In this document: in pieces, positions 47,932-59,970 of the stretch | How the letters are laid out: each line of letters begins with the position of its first letter | Position numbering within the stretch: the first letter of the stretch is position 1 | Assembly (NCBI GenBank): GCA_036365455.1 | Contig: JAWQUS010000003.1 | Location: 7,336,001-7,400,000 of the forward strand | DNA from: Macrosoma leucophasiata | Lineage: Eukaryota > Arthropoda > Insecta > Lepidoptera > Hedylidae | Direction: 5' to 3' | Length of the DNA: 64,000 bases | Notes under the pieces: model-generated | Database searches by the model: none | What the model was told of the DNA's origin: nothing | Seen by the model: the letters and a program-made list of their open reading frames with translations, nothing else | Translations under genes and position numbers: made by a program

Positions 47932-48069
47932 ATGAACTGGTATTTTAGTGCATTATACGTTAATTTTGATGGTGAGCCTTATCGTAGGTAACTCACAGAC
48001 TAAGAAAGCGCCAGGTTTTGATGTGGTAAATATACCTGTACTGTATAATGCACTAAAATACCAGTTCAT
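47932..48069. repeat. Inverted repeat: perfect 27-bp arms, 84-base spacer
   Basis: 47932-47958 and 48043-48069 are exact reverse complements (contain 'ggtattttagtgcatta' and inverse). The spacer is unique sequence. The antisense frame 47953-48135 lies across it and is unlikely to be a gene. Confidence 0.85.
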
Positions 48070-51000
48070 TAATTGATCAGTGTTCTGTTCTTTTCCATCT
48101 GATACTACTGTGAATCCAACTGATAAAGAAAACAAATATTGGCAGAGCGCTTAATAATAAAGGGATAGGTATATGTTTGCCACAAGCCATATATCATCAA
48201 ACCGGAGAACAGTAGCAGCACAGGTAGTTTAGATAAAGGCAAATGTTAATTAATACAGTAGCTGAATCCAGTTTAAGGCGCCTTAAAAGCGGCGCCAATC
48301 AACTGGCTGACAACGTTTAAATTTTATTCAATTAGTTGACGCGTTTAGTAGGGTAACCATCCCTTTAAGCGTAATAATGATACGTTATGTAGCAATTTCA
48401 ATTTATTGTGTCTAATTTTGGAATCGGGAGGTCATGACTCCAACTTTTCCTCTAGTACCGCGCCTTTTGTGAGTGGCCCTGATTTGGCGCTGAACCACTG
48501 GTTGCTAGTTAACACGGCAACAGATATTTAAATTTAGCCAATGTGTTGCTGGTATTGAGTAACACTGTTTTGTTTCAATGATTGCGCGATGTAAATGCAA
48601 TAAAAAACACAGATTTTATATCCAGCCATAAGAAGTTAGATCGGAATATAACTAATACCACTGAAATATTGACTCATATCCTCGTCAATTCTGTCACCAA
48701 AACATAGCCTTTTTTATATGGGACTTTACACAAACTCTTTTAAATAAAATGCGTCATCTTCGAAATCGATCAATGACTTAAAGAATTATCAGAAAACATG
48801 CGTAATTAAGTGCTATTTACAAACTAAACATCGCTTTTGGTTTCGATGTAATAACGGAGAAATAAAAAAAAACCTCCTTCAGGTTGTTTAAGTTGGTTGA
48901 TTTAAAAATGTGTGATTAATACAGTACTTCTTTCGCTTCAACCGTTATGATGGTGTAAATATCTTTTGAACGTCAACACTGGTTAGTTTGGTATGTTAAT
49001 GTATTGGCGAAATCTCATTTTTGTATTCATCAAACCAGGCTCGTGCCCAGTGGCTACGATAAAGTTATGACACATTTATCTTTACGATACAATAAATATA
49101 TATTATTTATGTATCTAATCTGTATCGAGACACTCTTGACGATTCTAGCGAATGTTGCGATGGCGACTTGATTAAAGATTATATTACTCGAATTAAAACA
49201 TCGTGGAATTTCATATTAATATTCATGTTTTGCCACTTCATCAAATTACCCAATAACACGATAATTATACACATTTGGATAGGATTTGCATATGCAAATT
49301 TAAAAAAAAAGAATTGGAATGGTCATCTTAAAAGATTTTTTAAATTCTTTAACTTTATAATTATGTGTATTCTGCAAATGGAAAATATTGACTCTTCGAA
49401 TTCTTGCTCATTCTAAAATTTGTGTGATTCCACAAATTTTTTCACCATTCCAAGCTTTTTCTCGTGACTTCGATTATTCTAGTATTTGATTCCAGAACAA
49501 AAGCTGAGAATTATGGATAGATTCTTATTACAGATGCTGTTATGTTGAAACGATTGCTAGAGCAGCGTGAGGTCTTGCTTTCATGGTACCACAATCTATT
49601 ACACATCTATTATATTATCAATTTGGGACAGTTTAGTTAGCTATGAGTATTATTATCATTGCCAGAAGTTGACGAAGGATAATTTATATTTGCTGTTATT
49701 GCTTGACTACGTTGTGTGCTGTAGGGATATGAATGAATCAAAATAAAGTGATTGTCGAACACAATTCCAATTTACTTTAAATCTCAGCCAGTTCAGAAAT
49801 AATAAACAGGCTTTAAAGAGCATTTCTCTATAAAAAAAAAAATCTATGTTTATACTTTTGAATATTATTTTCTTCAACATATCGTTAATTATTTGTCTAA
49901 GTTGGGATTATGCTTTATGGATAATTCATTATGTGTATTTACAATGTGTCCTTTATTTATCTACTCTTCAAATCTTACCTCTATAAATAAAAATGAATCA
50001 CCCAAATGTTTGTAAACGCATAATTTCCAATCGACTGCACAAAATCGGATAAATATGTCTTTTATGTGTTCGTTATTGTCAGGTTTACAGGAGAAGGAAT
50101 ATTCCGTTTGATTCACAAGATTCAGTTCCATATTATAATTCTTATTAAAAATACCATATATTTAAAATATACTTTATGGTTTATCTATTTCACGGATTTC
50201 GTAGGGTAGGGTTAGGCAATTGCAATGAATTTTGACTATATGTACCTAAATTCAAGGTCAAGGTTACTTAGGTTATTTTTCTTTCTCTAAGTGTAAATAT
50301 AATTACACTATCAATTACTCTCTTGTTGTCATACGTCTAACTGTGTGTACATTTTATCATTTCTCTGAAGATTATAATGAATCTTGATAAGCTGAATCAG
50401 ACTTTGCGTGGTCACTTTGCAAACATGCGAATTCTTTTGGGCTTGCTTGTCTGACTTCGGAGAAGATCTGGCGCCTTTTTACGTCATTGGTATTAATCTA
50501 TCACTCTATGTCATTTTGTAATCTGCGTGATTTCATGTTTCTTAGTATTACTAATCTTTCCTTTTACTTTGTGTACAAAACATATACCGTATGTAATTTT
50601 GTCTCGATGTTCTAATTAAATCTTTAAATTTCAACTAATTCTTAAAATACTAAATATTTTTTTTATTTTTAGTGGTGCAAGTAGGTAACTTGTAGATCTT
50701 TTGGTGTACATGCTATTTCGTTATTGTTTAGTATCCTTCATGGTAAGGAGTTAATTTCCTTTTCTTTTCTGTGCAGTAGGGGCGAATCTCTTTTGTTATT
50801 TTGAATATGAGATTTACAAGCCAAGCGTGGCATTTTCTCCCCTAATGACGCGCTTTGCTGTTGTAAGCGTCTTTGGGGAAGGCTTAGTCTAGCAAGATAA
50901 TGGGAATGGTAACGAAGTGATGGACATTGTGCTTTTTAATTAATTTGTCACTTTTTCAGAATCACAGTCTTTTAAAGTGTTGGTGACTGCATAAGTTAAA

Positions 51001-51420
51001 AAGTATTTTGCTCAGGAACTACGCGTATGACTAAAATAGAGTAATGTTTAACATTAATCTGAGCTTATTTTGAAATTAAAATTTCAAACCTGATATCCGA
51101 ATGCGGCACATAACTCTAGGCAACAATTACGTTGATGAAATCGTGTTGGTCGCTCGCGTGATACTAAAACTGGGTGAGTTCGAATGGGGTTGGGGTCACT
51201 GAATTAATCCAATTGATCTGTGAAGCCTCTCAAACGTTATATGTTTTCCATATTCGATTGCTGATCAACTTAGGGGGCTTATGTTTGTTATTGATGTTTC
51301 GCTAGCATAATGTATTTTTGTAATCTAATACAGATTACGATAATGGTGGGTAGCTGAACGCCAATTTTAGAATGTTGAACGATTTTCATGCAGATGACGA
51401 AAGATGACGTATCGGAGTGT
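48070..51420. other. 3.3-kb stretch without recognised genes or repeats
   Basis: AT-rich, with an 82-codon frame at 49168-49416 that is hydrophobic and K/N/I-rich, as expected by chance in such sequence. No repeat family from this window occurs. Confidence 0.5.
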
Positions 51421-51424
51421 GAAT

Positions 51425-51535
51425 ATCATCATAATTCATTAAGTGAAAGAAGTCCACTGCTGGACAAAAGTCTCTCCCAAAGATAGCCACAACGAACGGT
51501 CCTTGGTTGCGGAGGATTCGAGGAGGAGAGCAAAC
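51425..51535 (+). mobile_element. LINE tail fragment
   Basis: 'aagtccactgctggacaaaa', 'gtctctcccaaagatagcc' and 'aacggtccttggttgcgg' match a very common lepidopteran LINE end (usually 'gtccactgctgaacataggcct'). Confidence 0.55.
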
Positions 51536-51845
51536 CAAATAACTTTTTATTATTCGATTTGAAACCGTTTATTCTTGACGTAATTAGTTATTCAATAGGT
51601 ACGATGCGTATGTTCGTGTTAGTCGTATAGAAGTGAAGTGAACGAGCCAAAGACGTGAAGGAAGCCGCAAGCCGTGTGACGATGCCACCGATGCGAAGTT
51701 GGTTCTCGCGCGTAGACACGCCGCAATCTCCACCAGGCCGTCGGTCCACCTTCTATTATTCCTACGCTACGTCTTCCGATACAACTGTGATCATTTATAA
51801 GTGTTTCCTAGTTATAATATTGTTCGTTGTCATTTTAACTTTCGT

Positions 51846-52138
51846 AATAACTTTTTTTTATGTAATAACAGTGGCAAACAAGCATGCAGATCACATTGAT
51901 GATAAGTGATGACCGCAGCCTATAGACACCCACACAATGACCAGAGGTCAAAATGCAGATGCGTTGCCACTCCTGAGCCCTAAGGTGTTATGCCTCTGTG
52001 CCAGAAATTACAGGGCCGTACATTACCACCTGACCGGAACACGACAGTGCTGAACGCTACCATTTAGCGGCAAGTATTTAAGGTAATGCGGTGGTGCCTC
52101 CGCCCGGGAGCTCCGTCACTGGAGCTCTACCACCCAGT
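51846..52138 (-). mobile_element. Repeat A copy, full length
   Basis: Antisense A, 'ttttttttatgtaataacagtgg' region to 'ggagctctaccacccagtaa', close to the consensus. A sense 3' fragment follows at 52180-52253 ('taggctgcagtattcactcc'). Confidence 0.8.
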
Positions 52139-52442
52139 AAGCAATCAAACTATCAATAACTATCAAAGAGAAAAGTATCGGTCCCTAGGCTGCAGTATTC
52201 ACTCCCTATCAATGTGAACTGCATAGTTTTTGCCAGTACGATATGAAAAAAAAAATGAACACATGATTTTGAGCGAATCATTTAAAGTTTTATGAATAAA
52301 ATCCATTTCCACACTTCTTATCGCCGAAAGCACTATGAGTTTTGTCTAAAATATACACTTTGTTGTTATCATTTTATAATAAAGACTTGCGTACAAATAA
52401 AGTTCCAAGTATTCAGTCGTTGATAAAATGCACTTTATGTGT

Positions 52443-52538
52443 AACGAAAGTGGCAAACAAGCATACATTGATGATAAATCTACATCTACACAAAATTATA
52501 GAATAAAACATATGAATAAACATATGAATTGCCACTCT
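52443..52538 (-). mobile_element. Repeat A fragment, antisense
   Basis: 'cgaaagtggcaaacaagcat' and 'acatctacacaaaattatag', then 'tgaattgccactctta' before the nested MITE. The A element is probably the insertion target. Confidence 0.45.
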
Positions 52539-52818
52539 TAGGGTGAGACACAGACCGCACTACGACTTTACTTTGAGCAATGTATGCTTATGGTGAGATT
52601 CACAGACCGTACTACGACTTTACTTTCGAGCAAAGTACGCTTCGAACTGTCAAAACCCATACATTTCTGACAGTTCTAAGTATTCTTTGCTCAAAGTAAA
52701 GTCGTAGTGCGGTCTGTGAATCTCACCATTAGAACTGCCAAAATTCATAATGTACTGACAGTTCTAAGCATGCTTTGCTCAAAGTAAAGTCGTAGTGCGG
52801 TCTGGGAATCTCACACTA
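52539..52818. mobile_element. MITE inserted into another copy of itself
   Basis: The terminal motif GTGAGAxxCACAGACCGcAC plus 'tacgactttactt' occurs four times: two left ends (from 52541 and about 52592) and two right ends (ending about 52733 and 52815). The order left-left-right-right shows a complete inner element (about 52590-52735) inside an outer one. Both end next to TTA/TAA, suggesting a TA or TTA target. No coding sequence. Confidence 0.75.
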
Positions 52819-52829
52819 AGTGCAGCTGT

Positions 52830-53062
52830 TATTTTTTATGTAATGAAGTGGCAAACAAGCAAACAGTCAACATTGATGGTAAGTAAATACTGTAGCCTAT
52901 AAACATCTACATGAAACTAGAGATTTCAATGTAGTTGCGTTGTCACTCCTGAGGTATTATACCTCTGTGCCCGTAATTACAGGGCCGTACACCTGACTAC
53001 TGATCGGAATTCAATAGTGCTGCCGTTAAGCAGCAAGTAAATAAGTAACTGGAGCTTGATCA
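52830..53062 (-). mobile_element. Repeat A copy, degraded
   Basis: Antisense A: 'tttttatgtaatgaagtggc', 'gttgtcactcctgagg', 'gtaattacagggccgtac'. A sense fragment follows at 53130-53196 ('gatgtctttaggctgcagt'). Confidence 0.6.
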
Positions 53063-53795
53063 CTTTATGTTCTGTCTCTTTATCTTAGGATTGACAAAAC
53101 ATACTTATCTCATTAAGAATTTATTGTCATCTGCATTGGGATCTCTGGTTTATATGTAGATGTCTTTAGGCTGCAGTATTCATTTACCGTAGGTGGTAGG
53201 TAGTTGTAGGCGTCGGGACGTGACGACCCCACCGCCCACAAGCGGAAGAATTTTCTTGTACTGGAAGAGAAGATATATTTTTTTAATGTAACTGATGTAT
53301 TGCCCAGAACATGGCGTTTCTTCGTTTGGCGTTCGTTTACCTTTACTACTTTTACTAGTTAAAAATCAAAGTCGTGCGTTCCAATACAAAGTCTCTACTA
53401 GTTGCTATCATTCAATGTTCACAAGATTATAGTTCCTAATAATATTTATCGCTTCTTCCTTCACTTTGCATATCGACAAGCCTCCATTTTATCACGACTA
53501 TCCCAGGCTTGTAATTATAGGCAACTACTTTAGCCGACACCCGCACGCGGCTAGCAAACACATGTGAATTCGCTATTACAAGTAATAAATACGCGCGGCT
53601 CTTGTTACATGCTGGTATCCTGGTAATTCAGATAAACATTATAGGCTTCATCACACCAAGCTAAACGAGTAGGCAAAGTGTTATTTATTATTACATTTCT
53701 GTATGTTTAATATACGCGAGATAAATCCGTAAAAAGAGTTTTATTTCAATGAGTGTTGCTCGCGAAATCCTAAGAACTTTTCTATATGATGTTTT

Positions 53796-53872
53796 GAAAC
53801 GAAGTTTTGGAACGAATTTTTGGAACGAATTTTTGAACGAAGTTTTAGAACGAAGTTTTAGAACGAAGTTCC
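53796..53872. repeat. 13-bp tandem array
   Basis: Six units of gaacgaagtttta-type, starting at 53796, 53810, 53823, 53835, 53848 and 53861. The last unit reads gaacgaagttcc and merges with the following repeat. Confidence 0.8.
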
Positions 53873-54200
53873 TTATCGCGCAGTACGTTGGCTAAGGGGA
53901 CTAGGCGAGCGTCACGAAAAATCCTCAAGACACTTTTGCTATAGTGCATAGCGCTCGTAGGGGCCAGGCCGAGTACAGGATTTGACTTATTCGTTCTCTC
54001 TCTCTCACTCAACAATGACAAGCCACGCGACGCGCGCGTCTGCTGTGTATGCGTACATTGTTTTGTCGTGTTCGTGTGTATGTAGTTTTAGGTTTTCTAA
54101 TATTTTTAAAAATAAAAATGACTTGTGTAAATGATTCATTAGAAGTCGAAGAGGAACTTCGTTCCAATCGGGAGTCCCACATGTGACACCTCAGACAGTT
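53864..54200 (+). mobile_element. Dispersed repeat 'aaggggactaggcgagcg', copy 1
   Basis: About 340 bp, shared with 60831-61172. It contains a CT microsatellite, 'cacgcgacgcgcgcgtctg', 'tgttttgtcgtgttcgtgtg' and a T-rich stretch. Then comes an ATG (about 54119) opening a 22-codon acidic peptide (MTCVNDSLEVEEELRSNRES). The ends 'gaacgaagttcctta' and 'gaggaacttcgttcc' are inverted. This could be the promoter and start of a DNA-transposon ORF, cut short. The antisense frame 54009-54245 is not a gene. Confidence 0.55.
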
Positions 54201-54381
54201 ATTTATATGCAATGGTGTAAGACGTGACCATACCTTGATAACCACAGAATAGATTATTTATCTATTCCGTAGTGATCGGTAAAATATGAATATAAATTTT
54301 AGATGCTAAATATCTCTAATTCTGTACTAGCACAATAACACGTATTAATTTAATTCATTTTTGCATAAGGATAAACCTGCC

Positions 54382-54600
54382 TACCACGTAAGGGACTTGG
54401 CGTGAAGGTGCATACAACGTACATACACACATAAGTATAGAGGACAATTTATGTAAAGGATTTACAGAGGCAGGGTAGGTAGAGTTCTGGTATCGGAGTT
54501 CGCCCAATACCTCACTCAAATACCCCCAATTCGCCGGTTCGGAATCGAACCCAGGACCCCAGCGTAGTGGCCTGCTACCACTAGACTACTGAAACAGTTA
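54382..54600 (-). mobile_element. SINE family C, rearranged
   Basis: The tail region 'cctgcctaccacgtaaggg' lies at 54378 and the tRNA-like end 'ggaatcgaacccaggacccc' to 'ctgctaccactagactact' at 54540-54595. The body is largely lost. Confidence 0.55.
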
Positions 54601-54976
54601 AGGAAACTATAATACAGTGTATTTAGGTGGCTTCAAAATGAATGGAAAATCGTTTGGGAGTCTTTAAGTTTACCTTAGATTATTTCAACAATTTGCTGTT
54701 TACTCAGTGAATTAGTATAAATATACATACACGAACCGGTAAAATTGTTTGCTAAAAACATCAAATGTTGAGATCTTAGGACATTTTACGAATGTCAAGT
54801 TAAACACCATCTAATCGATTTCATTGTGTTGTCTGGGTATATTCCGTTACATTCCATACTTGGCCACATAATATGAAACAAATTGATTTTAATTTGTACA
54901 TACTACAAATTAAAGAAAAACCGACATAAATAATTGTTCATACTATCTTTGCTTATACAAAACAGTGTTGAATTTT

Positions 54977-55258
54977 TTTATATGTAATGGATGTGGCAAA
55001 CAAGCATGCAGTTCACATTGATGTTAAGTGATGACTGCAGCCTATAGACACCCATACAAAGGCCGAGGTCAAAATGCAGATGCGTTACTACTCCTGAGGC
55101 CTAAGGTGCTATGCCCTGTGCCGGAAATTACAGGGCCGTTCATCACCACATGACCGGAACACGATAGTGCTGAACACTACCATTTAGCAGCAAGTATATT
55201 AGGTAATGCGGTGGTGTCTACGCCCGCGAGCTCCGTCACTGGAGCTCTACTACCAGTA
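54977..55258 (-). mobile_element. Repeat A copy, full length
   Basis: Antisense A from 'tatatgtaatggatgtggc' to 'ggagctctactaccagtaaa', close to the consensus with few changes. Confidence 0.8.
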
Positions 55259-55479
55259 AAGATAGGCTTAATAGTTTTATATTACTTATTATGCGACTAA
55301 GTAATAGAGTATTCTAAGAATGAAATAATGAGGTTTCTTGTTGTGTATATATGAAACATTAAGATGCTGGTGATGTCTAGATGATATATAATTATTTTAA
55401 ATCTTAAATACTGCCTCTGTACGCTATGGTTACGGATTCGATCCCCGGGTCATAGGTTTCCATTGTAGGGTACAAACAA

Positions 55480-55612
55480 GTATAGTTTTTACGGGGCCAT
55501 ACGTTACCATCTAACCGGAACACGATAAACACGATATAGCTGAATACTACCATTTGGCGGCAGATAGATTAAGTGCCTACACCCTCGAGTCTCTACACAG
55601 GAACCACTGTAA
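55480..55612 (-). mobile_element. Repeat A 5' half, antisense
   Basis: 'tttttacggggccatacgtt' to 'cgagtctctacacaggaacc', with a small duplication of 'aacacgata'. Confidence 0.6.
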
Positions 55613-55686
55613 GATGTCATGGAAGTTTATCAATTAAATTCTTTCAACCACATGACTGGACTGAGAAGTTATTTTCTCGGTCGATT

Positions 55687-55985
55687 ATACGTTAGAGTTG
55701 TTGCAATAGTAATAGTCTATCGATAGTATTGTGAACTATCGTGACCTCGAAAAAATAGTCGATAGCGTGATAGTACTATCGAAAATATCGCCATGCTGCA
55801 ATACTATCGATACTATTGATCTTTGGCAATAGTATTGCTTATTTTTGACTATCGATACTATCGATAGTATCGATAGTATTGCAGCATGTCGATATTTTCG
55901 ATAGTACTATCGCGCTATCGACTATTTTTCGAGGACAACTTTCGATAGCGCAACTATCGATAGTTTAGCAACACTGTTATACGTC
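55687..55985. mobile_element. Fold-back element rich in TATCGATA
   Basis: Two arms of about 130 bp are inverted around a centre near 55825-55850: 'aaatagtcgatagcg' and 'cgctatcgactattt', 'gtactatcgaaaatatcg' and 'cgatattttcgatagtac'. The ends contain 'agttgttgcaatagt' and 'agtttagcaacactgtt'. CGATA or TATCGATA occurs many times. No protein frame. Confidence 0.7.
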
Positions 55986-55987
55986 TG

Positions 55988-56245
55988 TAGAGGAACGGGT
56001 AGATATGTTCCTCCGACGAAAGGGAAGGATCTTTTGACCAGGCGAGGTGTTAGTCTGTTCGTGACTGGCGGGCTGCGGTCCAACGATTGGCATTTGGAAG
56101 TTGTCTATATGCCAACTCTTGAGAAACCTTCGTATGTGCGATATAATTCGACTGACACGCCATATACGGTACTAGACAAGTTTTGTGAGGTTACGTTTGT
56201 GTTCCAATAGAAGGCGCCTGAATGTAGCGGACGCTACACGTCTTT
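55988..56245 (-). repeat. Repeat R, inverted copy 1
   Basis: The reverse complement matches 57315-57555 over about 240 bases ('cttgtctagtaccgta', 'cgcacatacgaaggtttct', 'caagagttggcatata', 'cacctcgcctggtc'). Function unknown; not obviously coding. Confidence 0.75.
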
Positions 56246-56426
56246 ATAAAACTGGAATCGAATCCACTGCGGTTTCCACGTCGTTCGTCCTATAATTGTT
56301 TTGGCATGCGGTTACGAGTGCCATCACAATCATATTTCCTTCCGATGCGTAAAACCTTGATTATGTCAATAAATGCCACATTCTGGTAGGCAATGGTATA
56401 ATTATAAAATATCAAGAGTAAACTTA

Positions 56427-56885
56427 ATTTCACGCCTGTAATCCCCGAATCCATATTTGCTATTGTATGCATTCAAGCATACATACATGCAAATATCCAC
56501 TATTCGCCGGTTACGTTTTTGGCTCATGAAGCAGATGGCGAGCCTTTTGACATCTCCGAGTACATTACCAAACTCCGAAGTACTGGGAAACTTCCACAAT
56601 TTTTTTAATTTAATTGAAGTGGTTAACAAGCATACAGTTCACATTGATGTTAAGTGATGACTGCAGCCTATAGACACCCACACAAAGACCAAGGTCAAAA
56701 TGTAGATGCGTTACCACTCCTGAGGCCTAAGGTGCTATGCCTCTGTGCCGGAAATTAAAGGACCGTGAATAAAAAATTGTAAAAAAAATGAAAATTTCTA
56801 AAAGAACTAAATTTAAAGGATTTTACACTGTTATCTCTGATAGCTTAGACCCGGGAATCGAACCCAAGACCCCAGATTAGAAAGG
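56427..56885 (-). mobile_element. SINE family C split by a repeat A insertion
   Basis: The C tail and body (56427-56597) and C head (56795-56885, 'ttatctctgatagcttag', 'gggaatcgaacccaagacc') are separated by an antisense A 3' fragment (56602-56768). The A insertion is 5'-truncated, like a retroposon. Confidence 0.65.
56602..56768 (-). mobile_element. Repeat A 3' half inserted in SINE C
   Basis: 'ttaattgaagtggttaac' to 'gtgccggaaattaaaggaccg'. Its A-rich tail (T-rich here) faces the C tail. Confidence 0.7.
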
Positions 56886-57309
56886 AACCCTTCAAAAACT
56901 TGAACTGAAATCTTTAAAAATGTGTACTTTAGATGCATCATGAACTTATGACTCATTTTCACAAGAATTTATAACACGTATTACGTACAATGTATTCTCT
57001 CTCATTCTCTCGCACTTTAGATTCTATAGATGTGGTTATCTCTTTTTACTGTCGCTTTTTAGTTTCACCGAGTTTTCAATCACAACGAGCATTTTATAAA
57101 AAGAAAACTAAGGTCAAAGGAGTTTTATCAATCTGGGCCCACTCGTTGTAAAGTATGCTTTAAAAAAGTAATTATAGAAAAATAAAGTCTCCTTGACTAA
57201 ATTAAAGGGTAAGTTGTACAATCAAATAGTTTTTACTTATTTTGGCAATGTTATACCTACCTCTTTCTTTTATTTCTTTATAAAATGTCAATTAGGGTCT
57301 TTTCCTTGT

Positions 57310-57560
57310 AGCGTCCACTACATGAAGGCGCCAACTAGTGGAATACAATGAAACCTTACAGTACTTGTCTAGTACGATAGATGGCGTGCAGTCAAATTAC
57401 ATCGCACATACGAAGATTTCTCAAGAGTTGGCATATATACAACTTCCCAACGTCAACGGTTGGGCCGCGGCCCGCCAGGCGCTACCACCTCGCCTGGTCG
57501 GAAGATCCTCCCTTTTCGCCGGAGGAAGACTTCCACCCGTTCCTCCACATCCTCTAAAGA
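57310..57560 (+). repeat. Repeat R, copy 2
   Basis: Inverted partner of 55988-56245. An 85-codon frame (57338-57595) crosses it, but the partner carries indels and gives no matching frame, so I do not call it coding. Confidence 0.75.
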
Positions 57561-58137
57561 GGGTTTCGGTCATTATCAGTTATTGGCACATATAGATAAG
57601 AAAGGTTAGAGGCACTACCTTTAAACCAAAGCCCCAGGAATGTGTGTTATGCAACACAACATTAAAGCGTTATTTTCAGGTAAACATTAAACCGTTTTAC
57701 GATTGCATAATACCTATTTTCAATTATCGATATATTTGCACAACAATTAAAAAAACAAATTTTACATGTGTGTCGCACACAATATTGTTAAGTCAAGAGT
57801 GGTCAAACGATAGGAACGTGCTGCCGCATTAATTAACTGTGGTTTACCAATAAACGACTAGTGATGTACCCTCGTCGACCTCAATGGTCTATGTGCCGTA
57901 CGTTTATATAAAATAGGAATTATGATTATGAGACGTCATTTCGTATGCAATTGTGAGTTTGATTCTATTTATTCACATTATTTTGTTGCTCCATGATAAA
58001 ATACTGTGTACTGTTTACTGTGAAATTTGAATAGTTCTGGACGGAATAGGTATCAATGATTGTTATGAGACCGATAATGTGAGATCTCGTGGTAGCATTA
58101 CTTCCAGGTGTGCAATGCTGCACTGAGAAACCGTTAG

Positions 58138-58420
58138 GTTTTTTTTATGTAATGGAAGTGGCAAACAAGCATGCAGTTCACATTGATGTTAAGTGATGAC
58201 TGCAACCTATAGATATTCACATAGAAACCAAGGCCAAATGCAGATGCGTTACAACTCCTGAGGCCTAAGGTGCCTCTGTGCCGGAAATTACAAGGCCGTA
58301 CATTACCACCTGACCGGAACACGATAGTGCTGAACACTATCATTTAGGGGCAAATATATTAGGTAATCTGGTGATGCCTACGCCCGCGAGCCCCCTCACT
58401 GGAGCGCTACCACCAGTAAA
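58138..58420 (-). mobile_element. Repeat A copy, full length
   Basis: Antisense A from 'ttttttatgtaatggaagtgg' region to 'gcgctaccaccagtaaa', with a 6-base deletion near 58270. The frame 58134-58343 is A sequence. Confidence 0.8.
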
Positions 58421-59622
58421 AAAAGGTACTGCGAGTTTTATCTTTATCAGGTTGTGGTTGATGGTTTATGACTCAAAAAATATTTTAGATATTCGTTTTC
58501 TTGACCAATATATGGGTTAAAAAAATTAAATTGCATTTTTATACATCATGATACATATATTGCGAACATCCAGAACAAGACATCGCGCTAGAACTACAAG
58601 GTGCGTTGAATAAGATACAAGTTTAAACTAGTTTTAATACCCTGTGATAAGAAATAACATAACATATAATCTTTATGTAGAGTCTCACTCTACTACGCAT
58701 TATGATATATATAGCCCGATTGAAAAACGGTTATTGATAAGATAAACTCCTGTACATATACAAATTGTGTCATTTTGTCTTCAAAAACATAAGAATTGCA
58801 CCATAATGTGCTACCGCAAAATTTTTGAATCTTTCAAAGATAATTATATAATTCAGAAACAGACTTAAGAAAAAAAAAGCCTTTTAAGCCACTACCACAG
58901 TGGCTTAATGGCATATAATAATAAAATATATATATTATAGATCATTTTATTTTAATTGGTGGTTCAGTGAAGAGCTTCAGTGAAGGAACTAGAAGGTTTA
59001 CGGCCAAATACTCAAATGTCACTTAGATCTAAGTGGGACTCAATAGTCTTTTGTCTCTATAAAACACGTGCAAACGACAGAGATAGCTCGTAATTGAGGG
59101 TTACTTAAAATTAAGTGACGTTTGAATATTCCGCCACTAGTCACCACCGCATAATCTCATCTGTTTTTCCGGGTTTGCTGTCACCTGGATACTTTTTAAC
59201 AGGGGTACGTGGAGCCGAAAGTTTGAGAAAACCTGACTTAAATAATTAATTGTGTCATTAACCTGTTGTTGATTAACAAACGTCACGTCTACGACTAACA
59301 AACAAGCGATCAAATGTATTGGATTTCGGATAAGCCATAACATAACTGTCACCACTCCTTTCGATTTATTACAGTTATATCTATCTGCGATGTACCCGAA
59401 GTGTGTAAAATTCTTTTGTTGACCCTTCAAATATTTTATGCTTTATGTAAAACACTGATTTTCGTTAATCCTTGAGCCAACGAACTCTCAAGATTTGAGT
59501 GTTAATGCAATATCGGGAATCCCTTTATTTACGTATTGAGCATGACCTCACCATTGACCGAATACATATTTCCATAAACGTAAACATAACATTTGAGATG
59601 TACAAACTATTTCTGTTTATGC

Positions 59623-59922
59623 CATAGAGCAACACGGGCCACCGGCCGCGGCTTATCCGAGAGGAGTAGCCATATGCAGGCTTTCCCCTCTGTCAAATTA
59701 CAAGCCCAAATAGTCCTGCGCCTGTCGCCCAGATGTTTAAATGTGTGCGTGAAATTGTTTATGTATTTTGTTAAAGTCAATGAGTGAGTTTCGTAGTAAT
59801 AGATGATATTTGTAGTGTGTGTATATCACACGTAGTTCCCCCCGCAAAAAAATACAGACTGTTTTGCATCGGTAATAAGGGACATGGCTACTCCCCTCCG
59901 GTCCGCCGCGTGTCACTCTATG
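59623..59922 (-). mobile_element. Family B MITE, full length
   Basis: Ends CATAGAGCAACACGGG and gtgtcaCTCTATG, 300 bp, with the core in the reverse order to 46716. The flanking 8-mers (gtttatgc, gttataca) do not match well, so the target duplication is eroded or the site was altered. Two short frames on either strand are element sequence. Confidence 0.75.
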
Positions 59923-59970
59923 GTTATACATTTGGGGAATTTTAAATACCGATATATCATCATTCTATTT

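Noticed and set aside
57338..57595. 85-codon frame in repeat R as a conserved protein
   Set aside because: The inverted partner copy has indels and does not preserve the frame.
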